DNA of 40,757 nucleotides from Deltaproteobacteria bacterium (GTDB taxonomy: Bacteria > Desulfobacterota > Deferrimicrobia > J040). Of this stretch, positions 8,764 to 19,659 are shown one piece after another; within the stretch, counting starts at the first letter, position 1, and each line of letters opens with the position of its first letter. The notes beneath the pieces are model-generated. The model did no database searches. It saw only the letters and a program-made list of their open reading frames with translations, and was not told the DNA's origin. The translations under genes were made by a program, and so were the position numbers. The stretch is taken from assembly GCA_003696505.1 (NCBI GenBank), contig RFHC01000074.1, positions 1 to 40,757 on the forward strand, written 5' to 3'.

Positions 8764-11354
8764 TGGCGAAAATCAGGGTTCGAGACCTCGCGAAGGAACT
8801 GGATGTGAAAAATGCATATCTCATCCAGATTCTCGAGGAGAAGTTCGGACTGTACAACCTGAAGCCGGCGAGCGGGGTCGAAGAGGACATTGCCAATAAA
8901 TTGAGGGACCATGTCATCCGGGAGAAGGATAAGGGGTCTGAGGCGAAAGTCATAAAGAAGGAAGACGGCACCGTCATCAGGAAACACAAAACCTTCGTTC
9001 TGAAAAAGAGGAGACGGGTCCAGAAGGAGGAGGCTCCCGCTGGGGAGGGGGCAGCCGAGGAACCGGCAAAAGAGATTTCAGAGGAAGGTGTGGCCCGGGA
9101 AGAAAAGGTGGCGAAAGAGGAAACCGCCCCGCCTGCCGTTGAAGAGGCGGGAGGTAAGGAGGAGGCACCGGCAGTTGAGAAGAAGAAGGCTAAGAAGGCC
9201 ATCTCCGTGAAGAAACCTGCCCTTTCCCCTGAAGAAGAGGAAGTTGCAAAGGTACAGATCACGAAGGAAACACTCACAGGCGCCTCGGTGAAGGAGGAAG
9301 CGGAAAAGGAGGAACCCGCCGTTTCTCAGCCGGTGGCCACAGCAAAGGTTGTCGACATAGAAGAGAGAAAGAAGGCGAAGAAAAAGCCGAAGCCGGAGAA
9401 GAAAGCCCACAAGGGCGTGCTGAAGAAGAAGGCCCTGGAAGAACTCATCGAAGAAGAGGAGATAAAGGAAGAGGCGGAAAAGCCAGAGGAAGAAAAGAAG
9501 GGCGAAGTGGTGGAGAGGGTCTTCGAGCCCGGTCGGTACCCCCGCAGGCGGAAAGTGGTGGAAAGGGAGAAAAAGGGGCCGGCCACTCTTCCGCCAAAGG
9601 AAAGGAAGAAGGTCATAAAGGTGGAAGAGAAAATCTCCGTCATGGAACTTTCGAGGACGATGGGTGTTAAGGTCGTGGAGTTGATGAAGAAATTCCGCGA
9701 CCTGGGAGTCCAGGTGGAGGCAACCGACCCGGTCGATGCCGAAACGGCAGCTCTCGTTGCGGAGGATTTCGGATACAGGGTGGAAAACGTGGCGCCCGAA
9801 TATGAGAAGCTCTTCGAGGAAACAGAAGACCGGGAAGAGGACCTCGTCCCTCGTCCGCCCATCGTGACGGTTATGGGGCACGTCGACCACGGCAAGACGA
9901 CGCTCCTCGACGCAATCAGGAAGACAAACGTGGCGGAAGGAGAAGCCGGGGGAATTACTCAGTCGGTGGGCGCCTCTGAGGTCGAGGTCAACGGGAAGAA
10001 AATCACCTTCATCGACACGCCGGGGCACGAGGCATTCACGCAGATGCGGGCCCGGGGCGGGAAAGCGGCGGACATCGTCATTCTCGTGGTCGCGGCAGAC
10101 GACGGAGTTATGCCTCAGACAATCGAGGCAATCGACCACGCCAGGGCCGCAAACATCCCCATCGTCGTTGCAATTAACAAAATAGACAAGCCAAACGCCA
10201 ATCCCGACCGTGTGAAGAACGAACTGGCGGAACACGGGCTCATCCCTGAAGAGTGGGGAGGTGACGTCCTCTACGCTCACATATCGGCTCTGAAGAAGGA
10301 AGGTCTGGATGAACTCCTGGAGATGGTTCTCCTCCAGGCGGAGATTCTCGACCTGAAGGCAAACCCGAAGAAAAAGGCGAGGGGCGTCATAATCGAAACG
10401 GGCACGGAAAAAGGGAAGGGAAACGCCGCCACTGCGGTCATCAAGGAGGGGACCCTCCGGGTAGGAGACGCAGTCATTGCGGGCACGAGTTTCGGCAGGG
10501 TGAGAGCCCTCATCGACCACAAGGGGAAGAGAATAAAAGAAGCAGGTCCTTCGAAGCCTGTTGAGATACTCGGATTTAACACGGTTCCCACTCCGGGAGA
10601 GATTCTCATTGCCCTCGACGACGAAAAAGTCGCCCGCGAGGTCGCCCTGAAGAGGCTGGAAAAGGAAAAGGAGAAGGAGACCGCAAAGGCACCGAAGATT
10701 TCCCTCGAAGACCTCTACGCGAAAATACAGGAAGGTGAGCTGAAGGAGTTGAACGTGATTGTCAAAGCTGACGTCCAGGGAAGCGTAGACGCGGTGAAGG
10801 GCGTTCTCGAGAAGGTGGGCACGGAGCAGGTGAAAGTAAATGTCATTCACGCTGCCGTGGGAGGGATAACAGAGAGCGACGTCAACCTGGCTTCGGCATC
10901 GGAGGCAATTGTCCTCGGGTTCAGAGTGAGGCCGGACGGGAAGGCGAAGAAAGCGGCAGAGCGGGAGAAGGTAGAGGTGAAAACCTATGACGTCATCTAC
11001 GACCTGATAGACGACGTGAAAAAGGCGATGGTCGGTCTCCTCGAGCCGGAGTACAGGGAAGTTGTTCAGGGAACAGCAGAAGTGAGGGAGACCTTCAACA
11101 TCCCGAAGGTGGGGACAGTTGCGGGCTGTTACGTGACGGAGGGGAAGATTCTCCGAAATGCGAAGGCCCGTGTCCTCAGGGACAGCGTCGTCATTTTCAC
11201 GGGGAACATCGCTTCGCTGAAAAGGTTTAAGGACGACGTCCGGGAAGTCCAGCAGGGTTATGAGTGCGGAATCGGCCTGGAGAACTTCAACGACGTCAAG
11301 CCGGGAGATATCATCGAATGCTTCATTCTCGAAGAAGTGGCTCCTGAACTCTGA
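8763..11354 (+). CDS. infB: Translation initiation factor IF-2
   Basis: [16 protein letters not shown]-terminus, [43 protein letters not shown]; starts at ATG 8763 overlapping ylxR stop. Confidence 0.96.
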   Translation: MAKIRVRDLAKELDVKNAYLIQILEEKFGLYNLKPASGVEEDIANKLRDHVIREKDKGSEAKVIKKEDGTVIRKHKTFVLKKRRRVQKEEAPAGEGAAEEPAKEISEEGVAREEKVAKEETAPPAVEEAGGKEEAPAVEKKKAKKAISVKKPALSPEEEEVAKVQITKETLTGASVKEEAEKEEPAVSQPVATAKVVDIEERKKAKKKPKPEKKAHKGVLKKKALEELIEEEEIKEEAEKPEEEKKGEVVERVFEPGRYPRRRKVVEREKKGPATLPPKERKKVIKVEEKISVMELSRTMGVKVVELMKKFRDLGVQVEATDPVDAETAALVAEDFGYRVENVAPEYEKLFEETEDREEDLVPRPPIVTVMGHVDHGKTTLLDAIRKTNVAEGEAGGITQSVGASEVEVNGKKITFIDTPGHEAFTQMRARGGKAADIVILVVAADDGVMPQTIEAIDHARAANIPIVVAINKIDKPNANPDRVKNELAEHGLIPEEWGGDVLYAHISALKKEGLDELLEMVLLQAEILDLKANPKKKARGVIIETGTEKGKGNAATAVIKEGTLRVGDAVIAGTSFGRVRALIDHKGKRIKEAGPSKPVEILGFNTVPTPGEILIALDDEKVAREVALKRLEKEKEKETAKAPKISLEDLYAKIQEGELKELNVIVKADVQGSVDAVKGVLEKVGTEQVKVNVIHAAVGGITESDVNLASASEAIVLGFRVRPDGKAKKAAEREKVEVKTYDVIYDLIDDVKKAMVGLLEPEYREVVQGTAEVRETFNIPKVGTVAGCYVTEGKILRNAKARVLRDSVVIFTGNIASLKRFKDDVREVQQGYECGIGLENFNDVKPGDIIECFILEEVAPEL

Positions 11355-11356
11355 TA

Positions 11357-11644
11357 ATGGTCGTCGGCATCGTCAGTTACGATATTGTCCTCCAGGGGAC
11401 GTCGAATCTGAAGGAGAAGAGGAGCGCTGTGAGAAAGCTGGTGGAACGCATTCGCAACAGGTTCCCCGTTTCCGTGGCTGAGGTGGGTTGCCAGGACCTC
11501 TGGCAGAGGACGGTGATCGGGGTCGCCGTCGTCGGGAACGACCCCGTGGTGATACAGGGAGTTATCGACAGGATTTCTGATTTCATCGATTCGGGGGGAG
11601 AGTACGAGGTCCTCGACAGGGTGGTGGACCTGGTGAGGTACTGA
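11357..11644 (+). CDS. DUF503 domain-containing protein (YlxP-like)
   Basis: VVGIVSYDIVLQGTSNLKEKRSAVRKLVERIRNRFPVSVAEVGCQDLWQR is typical of DUF503, between infB and rbfA. Confidence 0.85.
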   Translation: MVVGIVSYDIVLQGTSNLKEKRSAVRKLVERIRNRFPVSVAEVGCQDLWQRTVIGVAVVGNDPVVIQGVIDRISDFIDSGGEYEVLDRVVDLVRY

Positions 11645-11645
11645 T

Positions 11646-12008
11646 ATGGTGCACAAGTTCGACAGGCACGTGAGGGTCGCTAACCTCATCAGGGAGGAAA
11701 TCGCCCTTCTCCTCTCGCGGGAGGTGAAGGACCCGAAACTCCAGACTGTGACCATTACGCACGTGAAGGTGAGCAGGGACCTGAGGAGGGCTCAGGTCTT
11801 CTTCTCATTGATGGGAACTCTCAAAGAGAGAGAGGAGGCGGCGTCGTCGCTCAAACGAGCGGAAGGGTTTATCAGGAGGGAACTGGGGAGGTCACTCCAC
11901 CTGAAGAGGATTCCGGCTCTCACGTTTGAATACGACGATTCATACGAAAAGGGGATGAAGATAGACGCGCTGTTGAAGAAGTTGAAAGAGGGCGGCGAAG
12001 ATGAGTGA
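11646..12008 (+). CDS. rbfA: Ribosome-binding factor A
   Basis: RVANLIREEIALLLSREVKDPKLQTVTITHVKVSRDLRRAQVFFS. Confidence 0.92.
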   Translation: MVHKFDRHVRVANLIREEIALLLSREVKDPKLQTVTITHVKVSRDLRRAQVFFSLMGTLKEREEAASSLKRAEGFIRRELGRSLHLKRIPALTFEYDDSYEKGMKIDALLKKLKEGGEDE

Positions 12009-12963
12009 GATGACGGAAAAACTCCTTTCTGTGATAAGGGAAGGGACATCTTTTCTCGTTTCAACCCACGTAAACCCTGAGGGAGACGCGATTGGCTCGG
12101 AAATCGCCTTTGCCCTGGGTTTGAGGAAAATGGGGAAGATGGTGTACGTGTACAATCAGGACCCTGTCCCGTACTATCTCAGATTCCTCGAAGGAGCCGA
12201 CCTCATTCACACGGAACCACCCGACACGGATTTCGAGGTGGGGGTCCTGCTCGACTGCGCGTCACCGGAGAGGACGGGGACCGCAGGGGAGGCCGTGGAT
12301 TCCTGCGAAACCCTCATTTGCATTGACCATCACATCACGAACGGGGGGTATGGAGACGCCTACCTGATTGACCCGGCTGCGTCTTCGACGGGGGAACTCG
12401 TTTTTACGGTCCTCGAGAGGCTTGGAGTGGAGATAGACCTCCCCATCGGGAACGCTCTCTGGGTTTCCATTGCGACGGATACGGGGTGGTTTCGCTATTC
12501 CAACACGACGGAAAAAAGCCTCGAGATTGCCCGCACCTTGCTCTCGCTCGGCGTGAAACCGTGGGTCCTCTCGGAGGAGTTGTACGGTTGCGACCCCCCC
12601 GAGAGGTACTACCTCCTCTCCCGCCTTCTCCACAGGATGGAGGTGGACGACGGTGTCGCATCCATGACGGTTTTCAAGAGGGACATGGAGGACTTCGGCG
12701 CCACGAAGGACTTCCTCGAGGGTTTTATAAATTATCCGCGCTCCCTGAAAGGAGTAAAGGTTGCGGTCCTTTACAGGGAAGAGGACGGTAAAGTGAAGGT
12801 TTCCCTCAGGGCGCGGGGTGACGTGAACGTGGACGGGTTCGCCCGCTCCTTCGGAGGAGGAGGGCACGAAAAAGCCGCGGGTTTTACCCTCACCGGGTCG
12901 GTGGAGGAAGTGAAAAGCTTGGTACACGGAAAACTGAAGGAGTTCCTCAAGGAATATGCGTAA
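12001..12963 (+). CDS. nrnA: DHH/DHHA1 family bifunctional oligoribonuclease/PAP phosphatase (NrnA-like)
   Basis: STHVNPEGDAIGSE, LICIDHHITN, FARSFGGGGHEKAAGFTL; between rbfA and truB. Confidence 0.88.
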   Translation: MSEMTEKLLSVIREGTSFLVSTHVNPEGDAIGSEIAFALGLRKMGKMVYVYNQDPVPYYLRFLEGADLIHTEPPDTDFEVGVLLDCASPERTGTAGEAVDSCETLICIDHHITNGGYGDAYLIDPAASSTGELVFTVLERLGVEIDLPIGNALWVSIATDTGWFRYSNTTEKSLEIARTLLSLGVKPWVLSEELYGCDPPERYYLLSRLLHRMEVDDGVASMTVFKRDMEDFGATKDFLEGFINYPRSLKGVKVAVLYREEDGKVKVSLRARGDVNVDGFARSFGGGGHEKAAGFTLTGSVEEVKSLVHGKLKEFLKEYA

Positions 12964-13855
12964 TCAGATAAGCGGAGTCGTCAACCTGTACAAGGAGAAA
13001 GGATACACCTCCTTTGCTGCGACGGAAAAGGTGAAGAGGCTTTTCCGGGCGAGAAAGGCAGGTCACGGAGGGACCCTCGACCCGGAGGCGGAGGGCGTCC
13101 TCCCCATCCTCCTGGGAAAGGCGACGAAGATATCCACCCTCTTTCTCAACGCGGACAAGAGTTACCGGATGAAAATTCTCTTCGGAGTGGAGACGGATAC
13201 CCACGACCTGACCGGTCAGGTCCTGAGGAGGGTCGAGGATTTTCACCTCGACGAGGAAAGGGTGAGGGAGGCGCTCGAGAAATTCGTCGGGACTTACGAG
13301 CAGGTACCGCCGAGGTTTTCCGCCGTCAAGGTGGATGGGAAGAGGGCTTACGACCTCGCCCGGAAAGGAATTGACTTCGACCTTCCCGCGAAGGTCGTCA
13401 CCTGTCACGAAGCGACGCTCGTTTCGTTCGATGGGAAGGAGGCCGAGGTATTCGTCCGTTGTAAGGCAGGTTTCTACCTCAGGGCGATGGTGAGAGACCT
13501 GGGCGAAGCCGTAGGTGTCCCCGCCGTGGCGTCTCACATCCGAAGGGAAGAGGCGGGTTTCATGACGGTGGATACGTCCCTGAAGATATCCGAACTCTCG
13601 GAGATGAAGAGGGAGGGCAGGCTTGAGGAAGCCGTCAGGTCGATAGACGAAGCCCTCTCTCACTATCCCTCCATCAGGGTCCCCGATTTCGTGAAAAAGA
13701 GGGTTCTCGTCGGATGTCCCCCGGAAGAATACATGCCCCTTTCGCCTCCAGAGGGAATTTACAAAATCAAGGACGAGGAAGAGAACGTCATCGCCCTCGT
13801 GAAAAGGACGGGGGAGGGGAGGTTCGAATACGTGTGCGTCCTCGGAGAGTCGTGA
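12956..13855 (+). CDS. truB: tRNA pseudouridine(55) synthase
   Basis: GVVNLYKEKGYTSF, KAGHGGTLDPEAEGVLPILLGKATK, RKAYD-like motif, CKAGFYLRAMVRDLG. Confidence 0.94.
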   Translation: MRNQISGVVNLYKEKGYTSFAATEKVKRLFRARKAGHGGTLDPEAEGVLPILLGKATKISTLFLNADKSYRMKILFGVETDTHDLTGQVLRRVEDFHLDEERVREALEKFVGTYEQVPPRFSAVKVDGKRAYDLARKGIDFDLPAKVVTCHEATLVSFDGKEAEVFVRCKAGFYLRAMVRDLGEAVGVPAVASHIRREEAGFMTVDTSLKISELSEMKREGRLEEAVRSIDEALSHYPSIRVPDFVKKRVLVGCPPEEYMPLSPPEGIYKIKDEEENVIALVKRTGEGRFEYVCVLGES

Positions 13856-13891
13856 AACAGGTTTAAGAAAAAAGAGATTTGATATAGAATA

Positions 13892-13917
13892 AACCGTTCC
13901 ACTCAGAAAGGGAGGTT
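13892..13917 (+). promoter_or_regulatory. Possible SD-sequestering hairpin in rpsO 5' leader
   Basis: AACC(gt)TCC 13892-13900 can pair with GGAGGTT 13911-13917, the predicted Shine-Dalgarno of rpsO. Confidence 0.35.
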
Positions 13918-13922
13918 AGAAC

Positions 13923-14192
13923 ATGGCACTGACACCTGAGAAGAAGAGGGAGATCATCGAAAAGTTCAAAACCCATGAAGGCGACACCGGATCTCCCGAA
14001 GTGCAAATTGCTCTCCTCACAGCACGGATCAACGAAATAACGGAGCATCTGAAGGTCCACAAGAAGGATTTCAGTTCGAGGCGGGGACTTCTCAAGCTCG
14101 TCAGCCAGAGGAGGAGGCTCCTCGATTACCTCAAGGACAGGGACAGCGAAAGATACCGCCGGATCATCGAGGCCCTCGGACTGAGGAAGTAA
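13923..14192 (+). CDS. rpsO: 30S ribosomal protein S15
   Basis: [53 protein letters not shown]. Confidence 0.97.
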   Translation: MALTPEKKREIIEKFKTHEGDTGSPEVQIALLTARINEITEHLKVHKKDFSSRRGLLKLVSQRRRLLDYLKDRDSERYRRIIEALGLRK

Positions 14193-14219
14193 CGAAACTA
14201 CAGCAGTTCAGGAGAAGAA

Positions 14220-16373
14220 ATGGAAAAGAGATACGTCGTCCCTGTTGACGGGAAAGAAATCATCATCGAGACCGGCCGTCTGGCGAAGCAGGCGGGCGGG
14301 AGCGTCGTGGTGAGGATGGGAGATTCGGTCGTCCTCGTCACGGCCTGCGTCTCTGAAAAACCGAGGGAGGGGGTCGACTTTCTCCCCCTCGTCGTTGATT
14401 ACCAGGAAAAGACCTTTGCGGCCGGGAGGATTCCCGGCGGGTTTTTCAAGAGGGAGGGGAGGCCCTCTGAACACGAGATTCTCGTCTCGCGGCTCATCGA
14501 CAGGCCGATAAGGCCCCTCTTCCCCGATAACTTCTTCTACGATACCCAGATAATCGCGACGGTCCTCTCCATGGATTACGACAACCCCCCCGAAGCGCTC
14601 GCAATCGTGGGAGCTTCCTGCGCTCTCACGCTCTCGGAAGCCCCCTTCCAGGGGCCCATAGCGGCAGTCCGCGTGTCGAGGAAGGACGGGAAGTTTGTGG
14701 TGAATCCTCCCATCTCGGTCATTGAGGAGTCGGACCTGGACATCATCGTTGCCGGGAGTCGTGGTGGCGTAACCATGGTCGAAGGAGAGGCAGCTGAGGT
14801 CCCGGAGGAAGAAGTCCTCGATGCCATACTCTACGGGTGGGAGGCCCTTCAACCCCTCATCGACGTCCAGGAGCAGATGCTCCATGAAATCGGAAAGAAA
14901 ACCGTGGACTTCGACATTCCCACTCTCGACGACGAAACGAGAGAAAAAATAGATTCCATGGCTCGCGCAAAACTGGAAGAAGCGTTTCTCATTCCCGACA
15001 AGCTGGCCAGGCGGGAGAGGGTTGCCGAAATTTGGGAGGAAGTTAGGGATTCCTTCAGCGAAGAAGAGATTCTCGAAAAGGGTGTCGTCATCGCCTCAGC
15101 CTTCAAAGAGTTGGAAAAAGAGGTGGTCAGAAAGAGGATTCTCGAACAGGGTCTTCGAATTGACGGGAGAAGACCCGAGGATATCAGGCCGATATGGTGC
15201 GAGGCCGGAGTCCTCCCCCGCACTCACGGGTCTGCCATCTTCACCCGGGGAGAGACTCAGGTCCTCGTTACGACGACTCTCGGCACAGCGGAGGATGAAC
15301 AGATAATTGACGACTTCTCCGGGGAGACGTCGAAGAGATTCATGCTCCACTACAACTTCCCCCCGTACTCCGTCGGGGAGGTGAGGATGCTCCGCGCGCC
15401 GGCGCGGCGGGAAATCGGGCACGGAGCGCTTGCCGAGAGGGCAGTGGAGAGACTCCTCCCTCCTGAGGAGGAGTTTCCCTACACGATACGCGTCGTCTCA
15501 GAGGTCCTGGAGTCGAACGGTTCTTCGTCGATGGCAACCGTCTGCGGTGCATCCCTTTCACTCATGGACGCGGGAGTCCCCCTGAAGGCCGCTGTAGGCG
15601 GAATTGCCATGGGGCTCATCATCGAAGGGGACAGGGCGGTAATTCTCTCCGACATACTTGGCGACGAAGACCACCTGGGGGACATGGATTTCAAGGTGGC
15701 GGGGACGAGGAAGGGTGTTACCGCCATCCAGATGGACATCAAGGTAGAACGGGTCCAGCGCGAAGTTCTCCAGAGAGCCCTCGTTCAGGCGAGAGAGGGG
15801 AGATTACACATCCTCGATAAGATGGACGAGGTCCTGGACAAACCGAGGCCTGAGCTTTCTCCCTACGCGCCCCGCTTCGAAGTGGTGGAGGTGAAACCGG
15901 AGAAGATTAGAGACATTATCGGGCCCGGTGGAAAGACGATTCGGGGAATCATCGAGAAGACGGGTGTGAAGATAGATATAGAAGAGAACGGAATCGTTCG
16001 CATATACTCTCCCGATAAAAACGCCGTCGAGGAGGCGGTGAAAATCGTCAAGGAACTGACGAGGGAAGCGGAGCTCGGCCGCTCATACGTGGGGAAGGTG
16101 AAGAGGATAACCGACTTCGGGGCTTTCGTCGAGATATTCCCCGGGACGGAGGGGCTCCTCCACATTTCCCAGATTTCGCACCAGCGGATTCGGTCCGTTT
16201 CCGACATCCTCAAAGAGGGAGACGAGGTCCTCGTCAAAGTCATAGAGATAGACAGCGACGGGAAGATAAGGCTCAGCAGGAAAGAACTGATCAAGGACGA
16301 CAGACCTCCGGAGAGGCCGAGGCACCACTCCAGGAGACCGGCGCCGAGAGGAAAGCCCACCCCGAGGAAATAG
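14220..16373 (+). CDS. pnp: Polyribonucleotide nucleotidyltransferase
   Basis: Two RNase PH domains (LVSRLIDRPIRPLFP; FTRGETQVLVTTTLGT), KH (IIGPGGKTIRGIIEKTGVKIDIE) and S1 domains. Confidence 0.97.
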   Translation: MEKRYVVPVDGKEIIIETGRLAKQAGGSVVVRMGDSVVLVTACVSEKPREGVDFLPLVVDYQEKTFAAGRIPGGFFKREGRPSEHEILVSRLIDRPIRPLFPDNFFYDTQIIATVLSMDYDNPPEALAIVGASCALTLSEAPFQGPIAAVRVSRKDGKFVVNPPISVIEESDLDIIVAGSRGGVTMVEGEAAEVPEEEVLDAILYGWEALQPLIDVQEQMLHEIGKKTVDFDIPTLDDETREKIDSMARAKLEEAFLIPDKLARRERVAEIWEEVRDSFSEEEILEKGVVIASAFKELEKEVVRKRILEQGLRIDGRRPEDIRPIWCEAGVLPRTHGSAIFTRGETQVLVTTTLGTAEDEQIIDDFSGETSKRFMLHYNFPPYSVGEVRMLRAPARREIGHGALAERAVERLLPPEEEFPYTIRVVSEVLESNGSSSMATVCGASLSLMDAGVPLKAAVGGIAMGLIIEGDRAVILSDILGDEDHLGDMDFKVAGTRKGVTAIQMDIKVERVQREVLQRALVQAREGRLHILDKMDEVLDKPRPELSPYAPRFEVVEVKPEKIRDIIGPGGKTIRGIIEKTGVKIDIEENGIVRIYSPDKNAVEEAVKIVKELTREAELGRSYVGKVKRITDFGAFVEIFPGTEGLLHISQISHQRIRSVSDILKEGDEVLVKVIEIDSDGKIRLSRKELIKDDRPPERPRHHSRRPAPRGKPTPRK

Positions 16374-16379
16374 CGCTGA

Positions 16380-17633
16380 ATGTTTGAAAAATCCGTTCTC
16401 CCAGGCGGAATATCCATACTGACGGAGCGTCTCGACCACGTCCCTTCGGTTTCCCTTGGAATCTGGGTGAGGGGAGGGTCCCGGCACGAGCCGGAAAACC
16501 TCTGTGGCATCACCCACTTCATTGAGCACATGCTCTTCAAGGGGACGGAGAAGAGGACTCCCTTCATGATTTCCAGCGAAATCGAGTCCGTGGGAGGTGT
16601 CCTCAACGCCTTTACGAGCAAGGAATACACCTTCTTCTATTCCAAGGTCTTGAAGGAACACCTCCCCCTGGCGGCAGATATTCTCATTGACATTTTCACG
16701 TCATCCACTTTCGACGGGGATGAACTGGAGAGGGAGAAGCAGGTCGTCAACCAGGAAATTCTCATGATAGAGGACAACCCTGAAGACTACGTCCATGACT
16801 TCCTCTTCGAAAAGTTCTACCCCCTATCCCCTCTCGGGAGACCGGTGCAGGGTTACAGTCAAACGGTCCTTTCGCTGAACAGGGAGGAAGTGGTTCGCTA
16901 CTTTTCCGAGACGTTTTCAAAGCTCGGCGTGATGGTCGTGGCCGTGGGGAACCTGCACCATCAGGAAGTGGTGGACCTCTTTGCCCCCGCACTATCGGGG
17001 GAGAGATTCAGGGAGAAACCCCCACGGTCAGAGAGGCCCAGGGCGAACAGAGGAGTGTTTGTCTCGCAGAGGGACATCGAGCAGGTTCACCTCTGCGTCG
17101 CCTTTCCCGCTCCGTCGAAAAAGGACCCGGCCAGGAGGGCGGCGAAGGTTCTCAGAACCATAGCCGGCGGAGGGATGTCGAGCCGCCTCTTTCAGGAGGT
17201 GAGGGAGAAGAGGGGACTGGCATACTCCATTCACTCTTCCCTCTCCACTTTCTCCGACGCGGGGATGTTTCGCGTGTACGGGGGAACGACTCCCGAAAAG
17301 GTTCCGGAACTTCTTCAGGTGACGCTCAGCGTTCTCCGGGAAATGAGAGACGGAGGAATTACGGACGAGGAGTTAAGCCGGGGAAAGGAACAGTTGAAGG
17401 GTCATCTCCTCCTCAATTACGAGAGCACCGATTACCGCCTCATTCAACTTGCGACGAACGAGATGTACTACGGAAAGTATATGACACCGGAGGAAATCGC
17501 CCGGGAAATAGACCTTGTGGAGAAGAAAGACCTGATGGGTTACATGGAAGAACACTTCCGCGAGGAAGAACTCGTCGTTGCGGCCGTTGGGGCCGTTGAC
17601 GCGAAAGACCTCTCCGTAGGGCAGGTGTTGTGA
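16380..17633 (+). CDS. M16 family zinc metallopeptidase
   Basis: HFIEHMLFKGTEKRTPFMISSEIESVGG (HxxEH) and GGGMSSRLFQEVREKRGLAYSIHS. Confidence 0.92.
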   Translation: MFEKSVLPGGISILTERLDHVPSVSLGIWVRGGSRHEPENLCGITHFIEHMLFKGTEKRTPFMISSEIESVGGVLNAFTSKEYTFFYSKVLKEHLPLAADILIDIFTSSTFDGDELEREKQVVNQEILMIEDNPEDYVHDFLFEKFYPLSPLGRPVQGYSQTVLSLNREEVVRYFSETFSKLGVMVVAVGNLHHQEVVDLFAPALSGERFREKPPRSERPRANRGVFVSQRDIEQVHLCVAFPAPSKKDPARRAAKVLRTIAGGGMSSRLFQEVREKRGLAYSIHSSLSTFSDAGMFRVYGGTTPEKVPELLQVTLSVLREMRDGGITDEELSRGKEQLKGHLLLNYESTDYRLIQLATNEMYYGKYMTPEEIAREIDLVEKKDLMGYMEEHFREEELVVAAVGAVDAKDLSVGQVL

Positions 17634-18079
17634 GCGAGTGGAAGGTGAAGGTAAAACTCGTGGGAGATGCGGACCCCTCCTTTATCCCGGAAAGGAAGAC
17701 GGATGGAGCAGTCGGTTTCGACCTGAGGGCCCGCGTCGACGGTGAGCTGGTCCTGAAGCCTTTCGAGAGGGCTCTCATTCCGACGGGAATTGCCATCTCC
17801 ATGCCCCCCTGGATGGAGGCTCAGGTCCGGCCCCGGTCAGGGCTTGCCGCAAAACACGGCGTGACCCTCCTCAATTCGCCCGGGACGGTTGACCCTGACT
17901 ATCGGGGGGAGATAAAGGTGATTGCCATCAACCTCGGAAGTGACGAGTTCCGGGTCCGCAGGGGGGACAGAATCGCTCAGCTCGTTTTCTCCCGAACCAT
18001 TCCCGTCTCTCTCGAAACCGTCGACGAGCTGGACGAAACTGCCCGGGGGAAGGGCGGGTTCGGCAGCACGGGGAAATAG
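17630..18079 (+). CDS. dut: Deoxyuridine 5'-triphosphate nucleotidohydrolase
   Basis: AVGFDLRA, RPRSGLAAKHGVTLLNSPGTVDPDYRGEI, RGDRIAQLVF, KGGFGSTGK motifs. Confidence 0.94.
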   Translation: MSEWKVKVKLVGDADPSFIPERKTDGAVGFDLRARVDGELVLKPFERALIPTGIAISMPPWMEAQVRPRSGLAAKHGVTLLNSPGTVDPDYRGEIKVIAINLGSDEFRVRRGDRIAQLVFSRTIPVSLETVDELDETARGKGGFGSTGK

Positions 18080-18092
18080 AGGAGGTCTCACA

Positions 18093-19406
18093 GTGATTGA
18101 GAGATATACACGCCGGGAAATGGCAGAAATCTGGGAACCGGAAAACAGGTTCAGAATCTGGCTCGCCATCGAGATATACGCTGCTGAGGCGATGAGCCAC
18201 CTCGGGCTCGTCCCGCAGGATGCCCTCATCCGGATAAAGAGGAGGGCGAATTTCGACGTGCAGAAGATAGACGAATACGAGCAGGTGGTGAAGCACGACG
18301 TCATCGCCTTCCTCACTTCCGTGGCGGACTACATCGGGGAAGACTCTGCGTATCTCCACATGGGTCTCACGTCGTCCGACATCCTGGATACGGCCTTCGC
18401 CGTGCAGTTGAAACAGGCGACGGACATTCTCATAGAGGACGTGAAGGAAATCATCGCCGTTCTCCAGGAGAAGGCGGAAAGGTACCGGGACGTCCCGGTC
18501 ATGGGGAGAACCCACGGGGTTCACGCAGAGCCCGTTACTTTCGGCCTCAAGTTTCTCTCTTGGCTGGAAGAGATGAAGCGCAACCTGAAGAGGCTGAGGG
18601 AGGCGAGGAGAGAAGTTGCTGTTGGAAAGCTGAGCGGGGCGGTCGGGACCTTCGCGAACGTGGACCCGTACGTGGAAGAGTACGTGATGAGAAAACTCGG
18701 CCTGAAACCGGAGCCTGTTTCCACACAGATTGTCCCCCGTGACAGGCACGCACGGTACTTCACCACGCTTGCTGTTATCGGTTCATCAATAGAGAGGTTT
18801 GCCGTTGAAATACGCCACCTCCAGAGGACAGAAGTCAGGGAGGCCGAAGAGTTCTTCTCAAAGGGGCAGAAGGGGTCATCCGCCATGCCTCACAAGAGAA
18901 ACCCGATACTGTCGGAAAACCTCTCCGGCCTCGCCCGACTCCTCAGAGGTTATGCCCTCTCGTCCATGGAAAACGTTGCTCTCTGGCACGAAAGGGACAT
19001 ATCCCACTCGTCCGTCGAACGGGTCATCGGTCCCGATGCTACCATCGTCCTCGACTTCATGCTCCGCCGGTTTCTCGGAGTGTTGAAGAACCTCGTCGTT
19101 TACCCGGAGAAGGCGGCGGAGAACATAGAGAAGAGTTATAACCTTTTCTTTTCCCAGAGGCTTATGCTGGAGCTCGCGAAGAAGGGCCTCCCGAGGAACA
19201 GGGCATATGAAATAGTCCAGGAAATCGCCATGCGCTCGTGGGAGAAGGGGAGAGACTTCAAGAAGCTCGTCCTCTCCTCCCGGAAGGTCCAGAAGTACCT
19301 GACGAGAGAGGAGATGGAATCGATTTTCGATATCCGGTATTATTTCAGAAACGTCGGTTACATCTACGGCAGGTGTTTGAAGGAAAAAAGAGGGGAAAAG
19401 GAGTAG
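18093..19406 (+). CDS. purB: Adenylosuccinate lyase
   Basis: GRTHGVHAEPVTFGLK, SSAMPHKRNPILSENLSGLAR signature; GTG 18093 preceded by GGAGGT. Confidence 0.95.
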   Translation: MIERYTRREMAEIWEPENRFRIWLAIEIYAAEAMSHLGLVPQDALIRIKRRANFDVQKIDEYEQVVKHDVIAFLTSVADYIGEDSAYLHMGLTSSDILDTAFAVQLKQATDILIEDVKEIIAVLQEKAERYRDVPVMGRTHGVHAEPVTFGLKFLSWLEEMKRNLKRLREARREVAVGKLSGAVGTFANVDPYVEEYVMRKLGLKPEPVSTQIVPRDRHARYFTTLAVIGSSIERFAVEIRHLQRTEVREAEEFFSKGQKGSSAMPHKRNPILSENLSGLARLLRGYALSSMENVALWHERDISHSSVERVIGPDATIVLDFMLRRFLGVLKNLVVYPEKAAENIEKSYNLFFSQRLMLELAKKGLPRNRAYEIVQEIAMRSWEKGRDFKKLVLSSRKVQKYLTREEMESIFDIRYYFRNVGYIYGRCLKEKRGEKE

Positions 19407-19407
19407 T

Positions 19408-19656
19408 GTGGTGAAGGCTCACGTCTACGTCACGATGAGGAGGGGAGTCCTTGAGCCCCAGGGGAGGGCCGTCCAGAAGTCTCTCGAGAATCTCGGATAC
19501 ACGCAAGTGAAGGGAGTGAGGATAGGGAAGTTCATCGAGGTAGAACTGGATGGAGTTTCCCGGCAGGAGGCTGAGAATATCCTGGAGGAAATCTGCAGGA
19601 AACTCCTCGCTAACCCCGTCATCGAGGATTTCCGCTTCGAAATCGTCGAGGAGTGA
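19408..19656 (+). CDS. purS: Phosphoribosylformylglycinamidine synthase subunit PurS
   Basis: KAHVYVTMRRGVLEPQGRAVQKSLENLGYTQVKGVRIGKFIEVEL; upstream of purQ/purL. Confidence 0.92.
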   Translation: MVKAHVYVTMRRGVLEPQGRAVQKSLENLGYTQVKGVRIGKFIEVELDGVSRQEAENILEEICRKLLANPVIEDFRFEIVEE

Positions 19657-19659
19657 CTC

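Noticed and set aside
9078-10850. 590-aa minus-strand ORF opposite infB
   Set aside because: Antisense to conserved IF-2; long antisense open frames are expected with this codon bias.
17922-18092. N-terminal extension of the purB ORF
   Set aside because: It overlaps dut; GTG 18093 with GGAGGT fits the conserved PurB N-terminus.
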